64,000 nucleotides of DNA from JAANXG01 sp963731035 (GTDB taxonomy: Bacteria; Pseudomonadota; Gammaproteobacteria; Arenicellales; JAANXG01): positions 1-64,000 of the forward strand of contig CAVSUY010000004.1 in NCBI GenBank assembly GCA_963731035.1, in the 5' to 3' direction. The translations under genes were made by a program, and so were the position numbers. Below, piece after piece: positions 27,050-35,732 of the stretch; within the stretch, counting starts at the first letter, position 1, and each line of letters begins with the position of its first letter. The notes beneath the pieces are model-generated. The model ran no database searches. It had not been told where the DNA came from and saw only the letters and a program-made list of their open reading frames with translations.

Positions 27050-27787
27050 TCACGTTGAAAAGCGTTCCTGCGGCCCGAGATAGCGCCAGCGGCCCTCGGG
27101 CAGCGCGCCAAGACGAACGCCGCCGATTCGCACGCGCTTCAGTGCCTCGACTTCCAGTCCCACCTCGGCGCACATGCGGCGGATCTGCCGCTTGCGGCCC
27201 TCGGTCAATGTGATTCGCAGCTGCCGGTCATTGATCCGGTCCACTCCGGCGCGCTTCAGACGCCGACCATCCAGTTCGATGCCGTGGCGCAGTCGTTCGA
27301 GCCGGTCGTTGGTCACCGGGCCCCGCACCCGGACGAGGTACTCCTTCTCGATACCCGAGGCAGGACCGATCAGCAGCTTGGCGATTCGTCCATCCTGCGT
27401 GAGCACCAGCAGACCCTGGGAGTCGATGTCCAGTCTCCCGGCCGGTGCAAGACCGGTGAGGTGTGAAGCGCTGAATTTGGCGGGACTGCGATCGCCGCGG
27501 TGCCTGGTGGATGGCTTTATCAGGCCGACGGCGGGCCGGTAGCCGTCCTCCGGTGACCCCGACACGATGCCGATGGGCTTGTTGAGCAGTATGGTCACTT
27601 TGCGGCGGCTTTGACGCCGCGCTTCGGGATCCAGGGTGATTTCGCTGTCGCGGACCACGCGGGTGCCGAGCGTGCTGATGATCTCGCCGTCCACCCGGAC
27701 CAGGCCCGCCGCAATGTACTGGTCGGCCTCGCGCCGGGAGCACAGTCCCCGCTCGGACATGAGTTTGGACAGCCGGATTTTCTCCAT
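27050..27787 (-). CDS. rluF: RsuA/RluF-family 23S rRNA pseudouridine synthase
   Basis: 245 residues from the ATG at 27785-27787. S4 RNA-binding domain at 1-60 (IRLSKLMSERGLCSRREADQ), then the catalytic domain with the Asp motif GRLDIDSQGLLVLT, EKEYLVRV and the family C-terminal pattern RITLTEGRKRQIRRMCAEVG. The lack of a C-terminal extension and the EVEALKRVRIGGV ending resemble RluF (U2604) more than RluB, but the exact target base is not certain. Confidence 0.85.
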   Translation of the reverse strand: MEKIRLSKLMSERGLCSRREADQYIAAGLVRVDGEIISTLGTRVVRDSEITLDPEARRQSRRKVTILLNKPIGIVSGSPEDGYRPAVGLIKPSTRHRGDRSPAKFSASHLTGLAPAGRLDIDSQGLLVLTQDGRIAKLLIGPASGIEKEYLVRVRGPVTNDRLERLRHGIELDGRRLKRAGVDRINDRQLRITLTEGRKRQIRRMCAEVGLEVEALKRVRIGGVRLGALPEGRWRYLGPQERFST

Positions 27788-27846
27788 GGTGTCTTCTGTT
27801 GTCCACGTGTGCGGAAGGGAGAATGATCCGCGCCGCTTGGCCGCCC

Positions 27847-28359
27847 TCACAGTCCGCTGGTGAAAAGCTCTTCCGGCGGCGCGCTGCGTTCCCAAAGATC
27901 ATTGAAACCCAGGGCAAGTTGGCCGGCGATGCGGCGGTCCGAGGTATTCATGAATCCCCTGGGATGATCGACGCTGGGTTGGTGAAGGTAGGCTTCCCGG
28001 TCGCAGATAATGAACATTTCCTGGTGCGCGACGTATTCTTCCCGGACGACCTTGATTTTGACGTACGAACTGAATTGCCGCGCCAGCCTCACGAGCCGGA
28101 TGTTGGCCTTCATCAGGTGCAGCTCGTCCTCGACCAGGAAGAGCAATTCATTGCGCAGGTCCCTGACGATGATGGATTGGCAGCATTCGGTGAATGAATC
28201 CGAGAAATAGAAATCGAAGTCCAGCCGCGGCGCACGCACGATCAGGGCGCTGCGGCATCCCAGGAACAGACGCTCGATGCATTCGTTCAGGGCACCAACG
28301 CCTTCAACGAGCAGCCGCGGGGAGTCGGATTCTTCTATGGATACCTTGTCCTGCGTCAT
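27847..28359 (-). CDS. Conserved hypothetical protein, DUF7931-type, coupled to purB
   Basis: 170 residues, soluble, from the ATG at 28357-28359, which overlaps the purB stop by four bases. It resembles the small family annotated DUF7931: segments CRSALIVRAPRLDFDFYFSD, FLVEDELHLMKANIRLVRLA, and the conserved tail DHPRGFMNTSDRRIAGQLAL. The HPRG..N....R pattern recalls a phosphodiesterase-like fold, but no catalytic pair can be shown. Tight coupling to purB suggests co-translation; function unknown. Confidence 0.75.
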   Translation of the reverse strand: MTQDKVSIEESDSPRLLVEGVGALNECIERLFLGCRSALIVRAPRLDFDFYFSDSFTECCQSIIVRDLRNELLFLVEDELHLMKANIRLVRLARQFSSYVKIKVVREEYVAHQEMFIICDREAYLHQPSVDHPRGFMNTSDRRIAGQLALGFNDLWERSAPPEELFTSGL

Positions 28360-29738
28360 TGGAGGGAGATCTGTTGTTCGGCGTTTCCGGTGTAGCTGCC
28401 CGGTGTCAGGGCCAGCAGCGCGTCCCGCGCCCGGTCCGGCAGGTCCAGTGAACGGACGAATGCGTGCAGGTCGTCGGCGGAGATGTGATCCCGCCCGCGG
28501 GTGAGTTCCTTGAGCTTTTCGTACGGCTGTGGGATGCCATAGCGACGCATCACGGTCTGGATGGCTTCTGCCAGGACTGCCCAGTTGGCGCCGAGGTCGT
28601 CGTCGATCCGCTGGCGATCGGCCTCGAGCCTGGAGAGGCCTTTCAACGTCGCCTGATAGGCGAGGAGCGAATATCCGAAGGCGAGGCCGATGTTGCGCAG
28701 AACGGTCGAGTCGCTCAGGTCGCGTTGCCAACGGCTGACCGGCAGCTTGCCGGCCAAGTGAATGAACAGGGCGTTGGCGAGGCCGAGATTGCCCTCCGAA
28801 TTCTCGAAATCGATGGGATTGACCTTGTGCGGCATGGTGGAAGAACCGACCTCCCCGCTTACATGGCGCTGCCGGAAGTATCCAAGGCTGATATAGCCCC
28901 AGACGTCACGGTCGAAATCCAGCACCACGGTGTTGTAGCGGGACATAACGTGGAACAGCTCTGCCATGTAGTCGTGGGGTTCGATCTGGGTGGTGTGGGG
29001 ATTCCATCGCAGACCCAGTCCTTCGACGAACGAGCGTGACACTGCCATCCAGTCCACTTCGGGGTAAGCCGCCAGATGGGCATTGAAGTTGCCGGTCGCG
29101 CCGTTCAGCTTGCCCATCATGTCGAGTTTGCCGATCTGCTTGATCTGCCGCGCCAGGCGTTCACTGAAGTTGAACAGTTCCTTGCCCAGGGTGGTGGGGG
29201 ACGCGGGCTGGCCGTGGGTGCGTGCCAGCATGCTCACGTCCCTGTTGGCATCCGCAAGCGCGGCGATCTGCCGCTCGAGCTCTTCCATGGTCGGGATAAC
29301 CAGGTCCGCCAGTGCCTCCTGCAGCATCATGGCATAGGCCAGGTTGTTGATGTCCTCCGAGGTGCACGCGAAGTGGATGAACTCCAGGACCGGTTTGACT
29401 TCATTGATGGCCGCGCACCGGTCCTTCAGGAAATATTCCACCGCCTTGACGTCATGATTCGTGACTGCTTCCCTGTCCTTGATCCACTTCGCGTCATCGA
29501 GAGTAAAAGCGGTGTACAATTTCTGTAGAGCATCGACGGCAGTGGGAGACATTGCCGGAACTTCCTTGATGTCCTCGCACTGCGAGAGGGTGATCAGCCA
29601 TTCAATCTCCACCCGGACCCGATAACGGATCAGGCCGAACTCACTGAAGCGCGGCCGCAACTCGGCGAGCTTGCCGGCATAGCGGCCGTCGAGAGGACAG
29701 ATCGCCAGCAGTGGATCTATGGCGGAATCGTGGCTCAT
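28356..29738 (-). CDS. purB: Adenylosuccinate lyase
   Basis: 460 residues from the ATG at 29736-29738; a longer open frame to 29870 has no support. Fumarase/aspartase superfamily enzyme acting twice in purine synthesis (SAICAR and adenylosuccinate cleavage). Visible: PLDGRYAGKLAELRPRFSE, HDVKAVEYFL, the catalytic region LARTHGQPASPTTLGKEL and the flexible signature loop GEVGSSTMPHKVNPIDFEN. This is the E. coli-type longer form. First gene of purB - DUF7931 - rluF-like - pyrD. Confidence 0.97.
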   Translation of the reverse strand: MSHDSAIDPLLAICPLDGRYAGKLAELRPRFSEFGLIRYRVRVEIEWLITLSQCEDIKEVPAMSPTAVDALQKLYTAFTLDDAKWIKDREAVTNHDVKAVEYFLKDRCAAINEVKPVLEFIHFACTSEDINNLAYAMMLQEALADLVIPTMEELERQIAALADANRDVSMLARTHGQPASPTTLGKELFNFSERLARQIKQIGKLDMMGKLNGATGNFNAHLAAYPEVDWMAVSRSFVEGLGLRWNPHTTQIEPHDYMAELFHVMSRYNTVVLDFDRDVWGYISLGYFRQRHVSGEVGSSTMPHKVNPIDFENSEGNLGLANALFIHLAGKLPVSRWQRDLSDSTVLRNIGLAFGYSLLAYQATLKGLSRLEADRQRIDDDLGANWAVLAEAIQTVMRRYGIPQPYEKLKELTRGRDHISADDLHAFVRSLDLPDRARDALLALTPGSYTGNAEQQISLQ

Positions 29739-29836
29739 GGGCGAGCTGAGAATCGGTGGGCTGACAGCCGGAATACTACCACAGTGTATGATGCTTTGAG
29801 ACCGGTTCGGGCTCGTGCAATTCGGGTACCCTTTCT

Positions 29837-30523
29837 TTGCAAGACAGCGCACAAACAGATCTGCCGACACTGAAAGCGAATACCGTTGAAGTGATTCGCC
29901 GGGGAGGTGGATCGCGGCCGGACGTGCTGCGGGTTCGTTATCGGGGTGGCCAGGCTATCCTCAAGGATCAGAACGGATGCGACCGAGCCTTCGCCCGTCT
30001 GCTCGGGCCGCTGCTGGCCGGTCGCGAGGCGCGGGCCTTGCGGGCGCTCCACGGGATCGACGGTATTCCCGCGCTGCTGGCCCGGCCCGACCGGCGTTCA
30101 ATACTGATGGAGCACGTAGCCGCCCGACCCATTACCCGGACGTCGCATTCCGATTGGCCGGCGTTCTTCGAACAGCTCGAGCGCCTGCTGGATGCCATGC
30201 ACGAGCGTGGTATTGCCCACTGCGATCTGCGCAGCCCGGACAACACGCTGGTCGACGAAGTGGGACGGCCGGTGCTGGTGGACTTCGTGGCGAGCGTGCG
30301 GCGCGCAAGCGCCTGGAATCCGCCCGGGCGCTGGCTGTTCGCCAGGTTCTGCGGGGTCGACAGGAAGGCGGTGCTCAAGCTGAAATCCATCGTCGCGCCG
30401 GAGCTGGTCGCGCCGGAAGACCGTCATCTTCTGGAGCATCGGTCGCCGGTGCACCGGGCCGTTCGGGGATTGGGCATGGCGGTCCGGACTCTGACTCGGA
30501 AGTTGTTTACCCGGTCCGTGTAG
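29837..30523 (+). CDS. Small protein-kinase-fold protein (RIO/lipopolysaccharide-kinase-like)
   Basis: 228 residues if the TTG at 29837 is used; a GTG at 29890 is an alternative and the start is uncertain. Kinase landmarks: the Lys in QAILKDQNG, Glu in GREARALRAL, hinge SILMEHV, catalytic loop HERGIAHCDLRSPDN (HxD and Asn) and metal-binding VLVDFVAS. All key residues are kept, so activity is plausible. It is far shorter than eukaryotic-type kinases and closest in shape to the InaA/Kdo-kinase/RIO group. Divergent from purB. Substrate unknown; an envelope sugar or protein are both possible. Confidence 0.7.
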   Translation: MQDSAQTDLPTLKANTVEVIRRGGGSRPDVLRVRYRGGQAILKDQNGCDRAFARLLGPLLAGREARALRALHGIDGIPALLARPDRRSILMEHVAARPITRTSHSDWPAFFEQLERLLDAMHERGIAHCDLRSPDNTLVDEVGRPVLVDFVASVRRASAWNPPGRWLFARFCGVDRKAVLKLKSIVAPELVAPEDRHLLEHRSPVHRAVRGLGMAVRTLTRKLFTRSV

Positions 30524-30546
30524 CTTTCGGACGCCCGAAACTTTAC

Positions 30547-30751
30547 TCTGTCTCTCTCCCGGAGGGAGAGGGGGCCCTTCGATCACACTTCACTCCGATA
30601 TTGGCGGCCTTATTCTCGCCCTGGTTACTCCCGGGCGGGAGTGAACCGTTCGACCGGTGTTCGTCACCAGTGCGATGACCATCGTGGAGATCGGGTACGC
30701 CATTGTCTTTCCCCTCCGGCGAGAGGCCGGGGTGAGGGGGGCGCTGCGCGC
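30547..30751. repeat. GC-rich palindromic intergenic sequence
   Basis: No gene. A hairpin CTCTCTCCC-GGAGGGAGAG lies at 30551-30570, and a related stretch CCCCTCCGGCGAGAGGCCGG with GGTGAGGGG follows at about 30713-30738. Such CTCTCCC/GAGGGAG mosaics are common dispersed intergenic sequence in gammaproteobacteria. A similar piece occurs at 41938-41972. It lies between convergent genes and may help terminate transcription. Confidence 0.5.
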
Positions 30752-31858
30752 TCAGGCGGCGGAGGTCAGCCGCTCCTGCAGGGCTTCGCAGTCCCGGATG
30801 ACGCCACCACCCAGGCACTTGTCACCGTCGTAGAACACGATCGACTGGCCCGGCGTGACCGCCCGCTGCGGCGTTGCGAAGCGCACTTCGCAGCCCGCAT
30901 CGTCGATGGAGGTGATGGTGCATCGCTGGTCCGCCTGCCGATAGCGAATCCGGGCGGTGCAGGAACAAGGCTCCGGCGGTGCCGTCCCCGACACCCATGA
31001 CAGCTCCACGGCGGTGAGCCAGGTGCTGAACAGCGCCGGGTGGTCGTGTCCCTGGGCCACGTACAGGACGTTGTTCTCCAGGTCCTTGCGTGCCACGTAC
31101 CAGGGTTCACCCGCGCCGCCGATACCCAATCCCTGGCGCTGTCCCAGAGTGTAGTACATCAGCCCGGTGTGCTCGCCGACGGCGCGATCGCGAAGATCGC
31201 GGATGTCCCCCGGATCCGGCTTCAGGTAGGTGCTAAGGAACTCCCGGAATTTACGCTCGCCGATGAAACAGATCCCGGTGCTGTCCTTCTTCCCTGAAGT
31301 GACCAGTCCCGCCTGCCGGGCCTGACGCCGTACCTCGCTCTTCTCCAGCCGGGCGAGTGGAAACACCGTTTGGCGCAGCTGCTGCTGGCCGAGGGTGTAG
31401 AGAAAGTAGCTCTGATCCTTGCCGGCATCCGCGCCGCGAAGCAGCACGCAGGCGTCCCCTTCCGGGCGGCTTCCCGCGTAGTGGCCGGTGGCAATGGCGT
31501 CAGCGCCCAGGGTCCGGGCATGGTGGAGGAATTCCTTGAACTTGATTTCCCGGTTGCACAGGATGTCCGGGTTGGGAGTGAGGCCGCTCCTGATCTCTTC
31601 CAGGAATCGAGTGAAGACCCGTTCCCAATACTCAAAAGAGAAATTAATGGTGTGCAGTGAAATGCCCAACTTGTCGCTGACGGCCCGGGCGTCCTCCAGG
31701 TCGGCCAGGGCGGCGCAGTATCCCTGCTCGTCCTCCTCCTCCCAGTTCTTCATGAACAACCCGCGGACGTCGTGACCGGCCTCCAGAAGGCGCAGCGCCG
31801 CCACCGAGGAATCCACCCCGCCCGACATGCCCACTACGATTCTCAAGCGCTCCGCCAT
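30752..31858 (-). CDS. mnmA: tRNA-specific 2-thiouridylase MnmA
   Basis: 368 residues from the ATG at 31856-31858. Adds sulfur at U34 of Lys, Glu and Gln tRNAs. PP-loop GMSGGVDSSVAA, catalytic Cys in NPDILCNREIKF and persulfide-forming Cys in STGICFIGERKFREF, GQRQGLGIGG and the C-terminal beta domain ending CLGGGVI. Length is normal. Transcribed in the same direction as btuB, 117 bases downstream of it. Confidence 0.96.
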   Translation of the reverse strand: MAERLRIVVGMSGGVDSSVAALRLLEAGHDVRGLFMKNWEEEDEQGYCAALADLEDARAVSDKLGISLHTINFSFEYWERVFTRFLEEIRSGLTPNPDILCNREIKFKEFLHHARTLGADAIATGHYAGSRPEGDACVLLRGADAGKDQSYFLYTLGQQQLRQTVFPLARLEKSEVRRQARQAGLVTSGKKDSTGICFIGERKFREFLSTYLKPDPGDIRDLRDRAVGEHTGLMYYTLGQRQGLGIGGAGEPWYVARKDLENNVLYVAQGHDHPALFSTWLTAVELSWVSGTAPPEPCSCTARIRYRQADQRCTITSIDDAGCEVRFATPQRAVTPGQSIVFYDGDKCLGGGVIRDCEALQERLTSAA

Positions 31859-31975
31859 CGCGCCATTATGGACAAAAATGACCGCGTCCGCGACTCCGGC
31901 GGCTGCAGTCAAGGCGATGGATACGCGTCGGCCCTGTCGTTCAGGCAACGAACATGAAGACACTTTGCAAAAGCA

Positions 31976-33823
31976 TCATGGCTGGTTCCTGTACAGCAGG
32001 GAGACGAACACGTTGCGGCCCGCGGTGTTGAATGTCGCGACCGTCTGGTAGTCCTGGTCGAACAGGTTTCCGACCCTGCCTCGCAGGGAGAGTCCCGGAC
32101 TCAGCTCGTACTCGGCGGTCAGGTCCACGGTAACGAAGCCATCCACCTTGACGGTGTTGGCGGCGTCGTCGTAACGGTCGCCCTGGGCGACGACGCGGGT
32201 GCCGACGCGCAGGCGCTCGAAAGTCCTGTCTACCTGGACCGACATCTGGGCCTTCGGCCGCCGCGGCAGCTGGTTGCCCGTGTTCCGGTCCCGGGGATCC
32301 ATCAGGTCGAAAGTCGCGTCGATATCGAATGCATACAGCGATGTACGCAGCTCCGCTTCCAGGCCGTCGATTCGCGCCTTGTCGACGTTGTCCGGAAACG
32401 CCATGTCGGTAGCCGGGTCGAGGACCGTGGCGATCAGATCACTGATATCGGTCCGGTAGGCGCGCACGCTCCAGAAGCCCCACAGCGGCCGCCCTTCAAC
32501 GCCCGCCTCCACGGACTTCGATGTCTCCGGAGACAGGTTCGGGTTGCCGAAACCGGGAAAGTACAGCTCGTTGAACGTGGGTGTCTTGAAGGCCGTACCG
32601 TAGGAGGCGTAGAGCTTGATTGCCGAAGGCAGATTGACGCTCCATCCCAGGCCGCCGGTGGTTTTGCCTCCTGAAGCCTCGTTGTCGTCGCGGCGCAGGG
32701 AGGCCGTAAGGTTGTGCTCGCCGTAGGTGCCCAGGTATTGAACGAACACTCCGGTGTTGTCCCGCGATGTCCTGGTGAAGGCGTTGTTGGAGTCGAGATG
32801 GTCGTTGCGGTAGTCGACTCCGAGGTCGATGAGTTGTCCCGCCGCCAGTTCCGTGTTCGCGAGCAGTGACAACTCGTCGCGCCTGCTGTCGAATTTCGAT
32901 GCGAACGACCCTCCCGGAGCAAAGTTGTCCTGTCGGTCCCGGCTCTGGCCCCCACGCAGACGCAGGGACGTGTTGTCCGTCACTTGCCAGTGGGTCTCGG
33001 CACCCATGATCTGCTGAGTGAAGTTGGTCTTGTCCTGGAACAAGCCGTCGAACTTCGTCGTGCCCTGGGTACGGAGCAGGAAAGCGTCGACATCGAATTC
33101 CTTGCTGAAGCGGTGCCCGCCGCGCAGGTGGAAGGAGAGATTGTGGTAGCCGTCCTTGTCCGGCTGATTGAAACCGAACTGGCCGGGGATAGGCTGGCGG
33201 GCGTTGAATCCGCCGGTATTCAGGTATTCCACCGAGGCTTGGTAGTCGCTGGCTCGGGTGGCACCAGCCACGGACGCCCGGGTGTCATAAGTGTCATAGG
33301 AGCCGGCGCCGACGCCGGCATCGTATTGTACCTGACCAGTTCCCAAACCCCTGCCGCTGCGGGTGAAGATCTGGATCACGCCGCCGATCGCATCGGAGCC
33401 CCATTGACTTGCCCGGGGACCGCGGACGATCTCGATCCGGTCTATGTGCTCCACAGGGATCTGCTCGAGGGCCGCGGTACCGAGGGACACCGAGCCGACC
33501 CGGATGCCGTTGATCAGCACCAGGAGCTGGTCGGATTCGGTGCCCCGCAGGAAGAAACTGGTCGCTTTGCCGGGGCCCCCGTTCTGGACGACCTGGATCC
33601 CGGGAATACCGTTCAACAATTGCGGCACCGAATGCACCTGGCGCGCTTCTATGTCTTCACGGGTAATGACGGTCGTCGATGCCGCTACCTTGCTGGCGTC
33701 GATGGGGGTACGAGTTGCGGTAACGACAATGTCGTGGGTGGTGGTATCGGCGGCTGCGGACTGAAAGGCGATGGAAAGTACCGTGGCCAGGGCGTACGCC
33801 GCGGCCGGACGTGATTCGAACAT
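31976..33823 (-). CDS. btuB: TonB-dependent vitamin B12 receptor BtuB
   Basis: 615 residues. Signal peptide to about residue 25 (AAYALATVLSIAFQSAAA), TonB box DIVVTATRTP, plug domain with STTVITREDIEARQ, LNGIPGIQV and SDQLLVLINGIRVGSVSLG, then a 22-strand barrel ending NVFVSLLYRN with an aromatic C-terminal strand. Size and the IEIVRGPRASQWGSDAIGGV segment are typical of BtuB. A cobalamin riboswitch lies in the leader, which fixes the substrate class as corrinoids. A strong ribosome site (AAGGAG) precedes the ATG at 33821-33823. Confidence 0.93.
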   Translation of the reverse strand: MFESRPAAAYALATVLSIAFQSAAADTTTHDIVVTATRTPIDASKVAASTTVITREDIEARQVHSVPQLLNGIPGIQVVQNGGPGKATSFFLRGTESDQLLVLINGIRVGSVSLGTAALEQIPVEHIDRIEIVRGPRASQWGSDAIGGVIQIFTRSGRGLGTGQVQYDAGVGAGSYDTYDTRASVAGATRASDYQASVEYLNTGGFNARQPIPGQFGFNQPDKDGYHNLSFHLRGGHRFSKEFDVDAFLLRTQGTTKFDGLFQDKTNFTQQIMGAETHWQVTDNTSLRLRGGQSRDRQDNFAPGGSFASKFDSRRDELSLLANTELAAGQLIDLGVDYRNDHLDSNNAFTRTSRDNTGVFVQYLGTYGEHNLTASLRRDDNEASGGKTTGGLGWSVNLPSAIKLYASYGTAFKTPTFNELYFPGFGNPNLSPETSKSVEAGVEGRPLWGFWSVRAYRTDISDLIATVLDPATDMAFPDNVDKARIDGLEAELRTSLYAFDIDATFDLMDPRDRNTGNQLPRRPKAQMSVQVDRTFERLRVGTRVVAQGDRYDDAANTVKVDGFVTVDLTAEYELSPGLSLRGRVGNLFDQDYQTVATFNTAGRNVFVSLLYRNQP

Positions 33824-33934
33824 GCTTCGTTCTCCTTATTCTGATTGTGCTCACCCGCACGTTGTGGGGCACACGGAGAACGAACCATAGGGCTGGATAA
33901 GCCCGGTTCACCGCCCTCCGCGGTACCTGTTGGC

Positions 33935-34124
33935 AACCTCGAGGCCGGTCTCCGGGCTTGTGACGGGTGTTGGACACCCTGCGGTCACCTTCCCACCTTT
34001 CACCAAAAGCAGTGGTATATCGACCGCTGAATCACCTACCGTTGCGGGGGCAGCGTCGGCTTTCGACCGACTTCCCGTTTCACCCCGGATCGACTTGGCC
34101 GATCCACGGGGCACCTGAGGCGAG
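33935..34124 (-). ncRNA. Cobalamin riboswitch upstream of btuB
   Basis: On the minus strand the leader starts with CTCAGGTGCC, contains GGGGTGAAACGGGAAGTCGG, the B12 box GCTGCCCCCGCAACGGTAG, then GTCACAAGCCCGGAGACCGG at the 3' side. These are the conserved elements of the cobalamin riboswitch in the right order. About 110 bases separate it from the btuB ATG. Coenzyme B12 binding should reduce btuB expression. No separate promoter could be assigned. Confidence 0.95.
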
Positions 34125-34184
34125 GGCTACGCTAAAGTAACGCCGCTGCTCTGTCAAATCCTCCGGCAGGCATCAAGGCGCCGC

Positions 34185-34344
34185 CTAGCAGGCTGTTGAA
34201 AAACAGCCTGCTAGTGTGAGACAGGGATGTCTCGCCGCGAATCAAGCACTGTAAGTGCTTGATTCGGCGCAGCCGAGTGCGGACAGGCGCCGCGCCCGGC
34301 GCGTTGAAAAAGGCCAGGAAGGCGTTTTTCGCGCATCCTGCTAG
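34185..34344 (+). mobile_element. MITE-like dispersed element, copy 1 (160 bp)
   Basis: It begins CTAGCAGGCTGTTGAAAAAC and ends with an imperfect inverted copy of that end (GCGTTTTTCGCGCATCCTGCTAG). Inside are nested hairpins: an end-proximal one (AAAACAGCCTGCTAG), GAGACAGGGATGTCTC, GAATCAAGCACT..AGTGCTTGATTC and GGCGCCGCGCCCGGCGC. The same element, inverted and about 97% identical, lies at 49691-49849. CTAG bounds both copies on both sides, either as a 4-base target duplication or as part of the inverted ends. No coding capacity; a non-autonomous relic of an insertion sequence is likely. Confidence 0.8.
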
Positions 34345-34843
34345 TGACGGGGTGCACTAATGTACCCCGTCAAACAGTCTGTAACCTATCGGCGGCTTGC
34401 CGATCCGGGTTGGATTGTTCGATAGAGCATCGAAAGGGCGCCGCCGGGGTCTTTTTCACCAAGCGAGTATCGGGGAGCGACTGAAAAAGACCCCGGCGGC
34501 GCCCGTTTGCGGATCGGGGCCACTGTCATCCCAGCCTGAAATCATTTGCATCATTTCTGGCGGGGTACACTAGTTTCCCGCCGGTGTCGTTCCGGGACGG
34601 ACAAGGAGGTGCCGGACCCCAGGTGCTCGGGCAATGACGCATGATCAGCTCCGAAGAGGTGGAATACGGCTGAGGCAATCCAGGCGGTACCGGGCGCCGC
34701 CGCGGCAGCCCTCCTCAAATGGAAAGCCGCGGCGAGGCCGCGGCTTTCCAGACTCCATGTGCGCTTGGAGGGCTAGCGGACCGCGCGATCTGTGCCCAAG
34801 GATTGCGGGCCGCTGAATGGTGCAATATTAGCGGCGGGGTACA
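34345..34843. other. Gene-free, strongly structured intergenic stretch
   Basis: No convincing gene. It holds several perfect dyads: GACGGGGT..TGTACCCCGTC at about 34346-34371; 23-base arms GGGCGCCGCCGGGGTCTTTT and complement at 34437-34504; GGAAAGCCGCGG/CCGCGGCTTTCC at 34720-34749, nested inside GCCCTCC/GGAGGGC. The string GGCGGGGTACACTAG occurs at about 34559 and again at 34833, and a variant CGGGGTGCACTA at 34348. The last copy supplies the stop codon of the CsgG-like gene. It may be the remains of one or more small mobile elements or a structured RNA. Confidence 0.6.
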
Positions 34844-35563
34844 CTAGGGGCCGTCGAGGTTGAGAGTGTCCTTGAGGCTATCGCGGCGCTTTTCCTCTTT
34901 GGCGTTGAACTCGTCGATGCATCTCTGGGTCTTGGTCACCATAACGCACACGAGATAGTCGCTTGCCTCGGCCACGGCGGCGCGTATGGCCTTGCCCGCG
35001 GGGGTCTTGTTCTCCTTCTTCAGGTGGCCGCCGAATCCAAACTTGAACAGTCCGAGGCTGATGCCGTGCTTGCTCGAGCGACCCTCCACGGTCCGCGAAT
35101 AGGCGATTTCGCCGGTGGTGGTGTTGACTACCCGCAGGTCGATCGCCATGTAGGCCTCGCCCTTGCTGCCGCCGATGGAGATGCCGCCGAAGCTGAACCC
35201 GCCTCCCGTGTTGGACGTGTTGCTTTCGAACGCGGATACGGTGCCCGTGACCAGGTACTGTGCCCCGGTTAGGTTTCCGATCTTGGCGGCCGTGCCGTGC
35301 GAAACTCGACCCGAAGCCGCCAGATTCTGCTCCCGCAACACCGGCTCGAGCTTGTTTCGCTCGACGACCCGGAACTTGTGGGTGTTCGACAGTTCGTTGC
35401 TCAACATGCTGGACAACTCCCAGCCGACGCCGCCGCCCCACCAGTACACCCCGGTGGCGGTGTTAGTGAACTCGGCCACGCCGAGGGAGGGTTTGTCGGC
35501 GAAAACCGCCTGGCTTGTTGCCAGGACCGCCAGACCACACAGGTAGACAGCTGCTCTTTTCAT
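34844..35563 (-). CDS. CsgG/HfaB-like secreted protein
   Basis: 239 residues from the ATG at 35561-35563, chosen for its strong ribosome site GGAGGAG; an upstream in-frame start at 35599 lacks one. Signal peptide with Ala-x-Ala cleavage (YLCGLAVLATSQAVFA|DK), so it is not a lipoprotein, unlike CsgG. The mature part has CsgG-family features: SLGVAEFTNTATG, LSNELSNTHKFRVVERNKLEPVLREQ, GAQYLVTGTVSAFE and LRVVNTTTGEIAYSRTVEGR. No curli genes are near. Role unknown; possibly a periplasmic or outer-membrane assembly protein. Confidence 0.82.
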   Translation of the reverse strand: MKRAAVYLCGLAVLATSQAVFADKPSLGVAEFTNTATGVYWWGGGVGWELSSMLSNELSNTHKFRVVERNKLEPVLREQNLAASGRVSHGTAAKIGNLTGAQYLVTGTVSAFESNTSNTGGGFSFGGISIGGSKGEAYMAIDLRVVNTTTGEIAYSRTVEGRSSKHGISLGLFKFGFGGHLKKENKTPAGKAIRAAVAEASDYLVCVMVTKTQRCIDEFNAKEEKRRDSLKDTLNLDGP

Positions 35564-35732
35564 GACTCCTCCAAAGGTCCGCGTAAATTTCGTTCTCACA
35601 GCGGGTTCGTATTGTTATGGCAGCGGGAACCCGGCAGATCATACCAAAGACGGGGGCGGATGGGACTACGAGCGGGGGTGATCGAGCCGCCGGCCCAATG
35701 CCGGCAGCGCAGGCGGGCTGAGGACCAGCGAC

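Noticed and set aside
34634..34816. 60-codon plus-strand frame in the structured intergenic stretch
   Set aside because: It runs through the hairpins and has no protein-like features or ribosome site.
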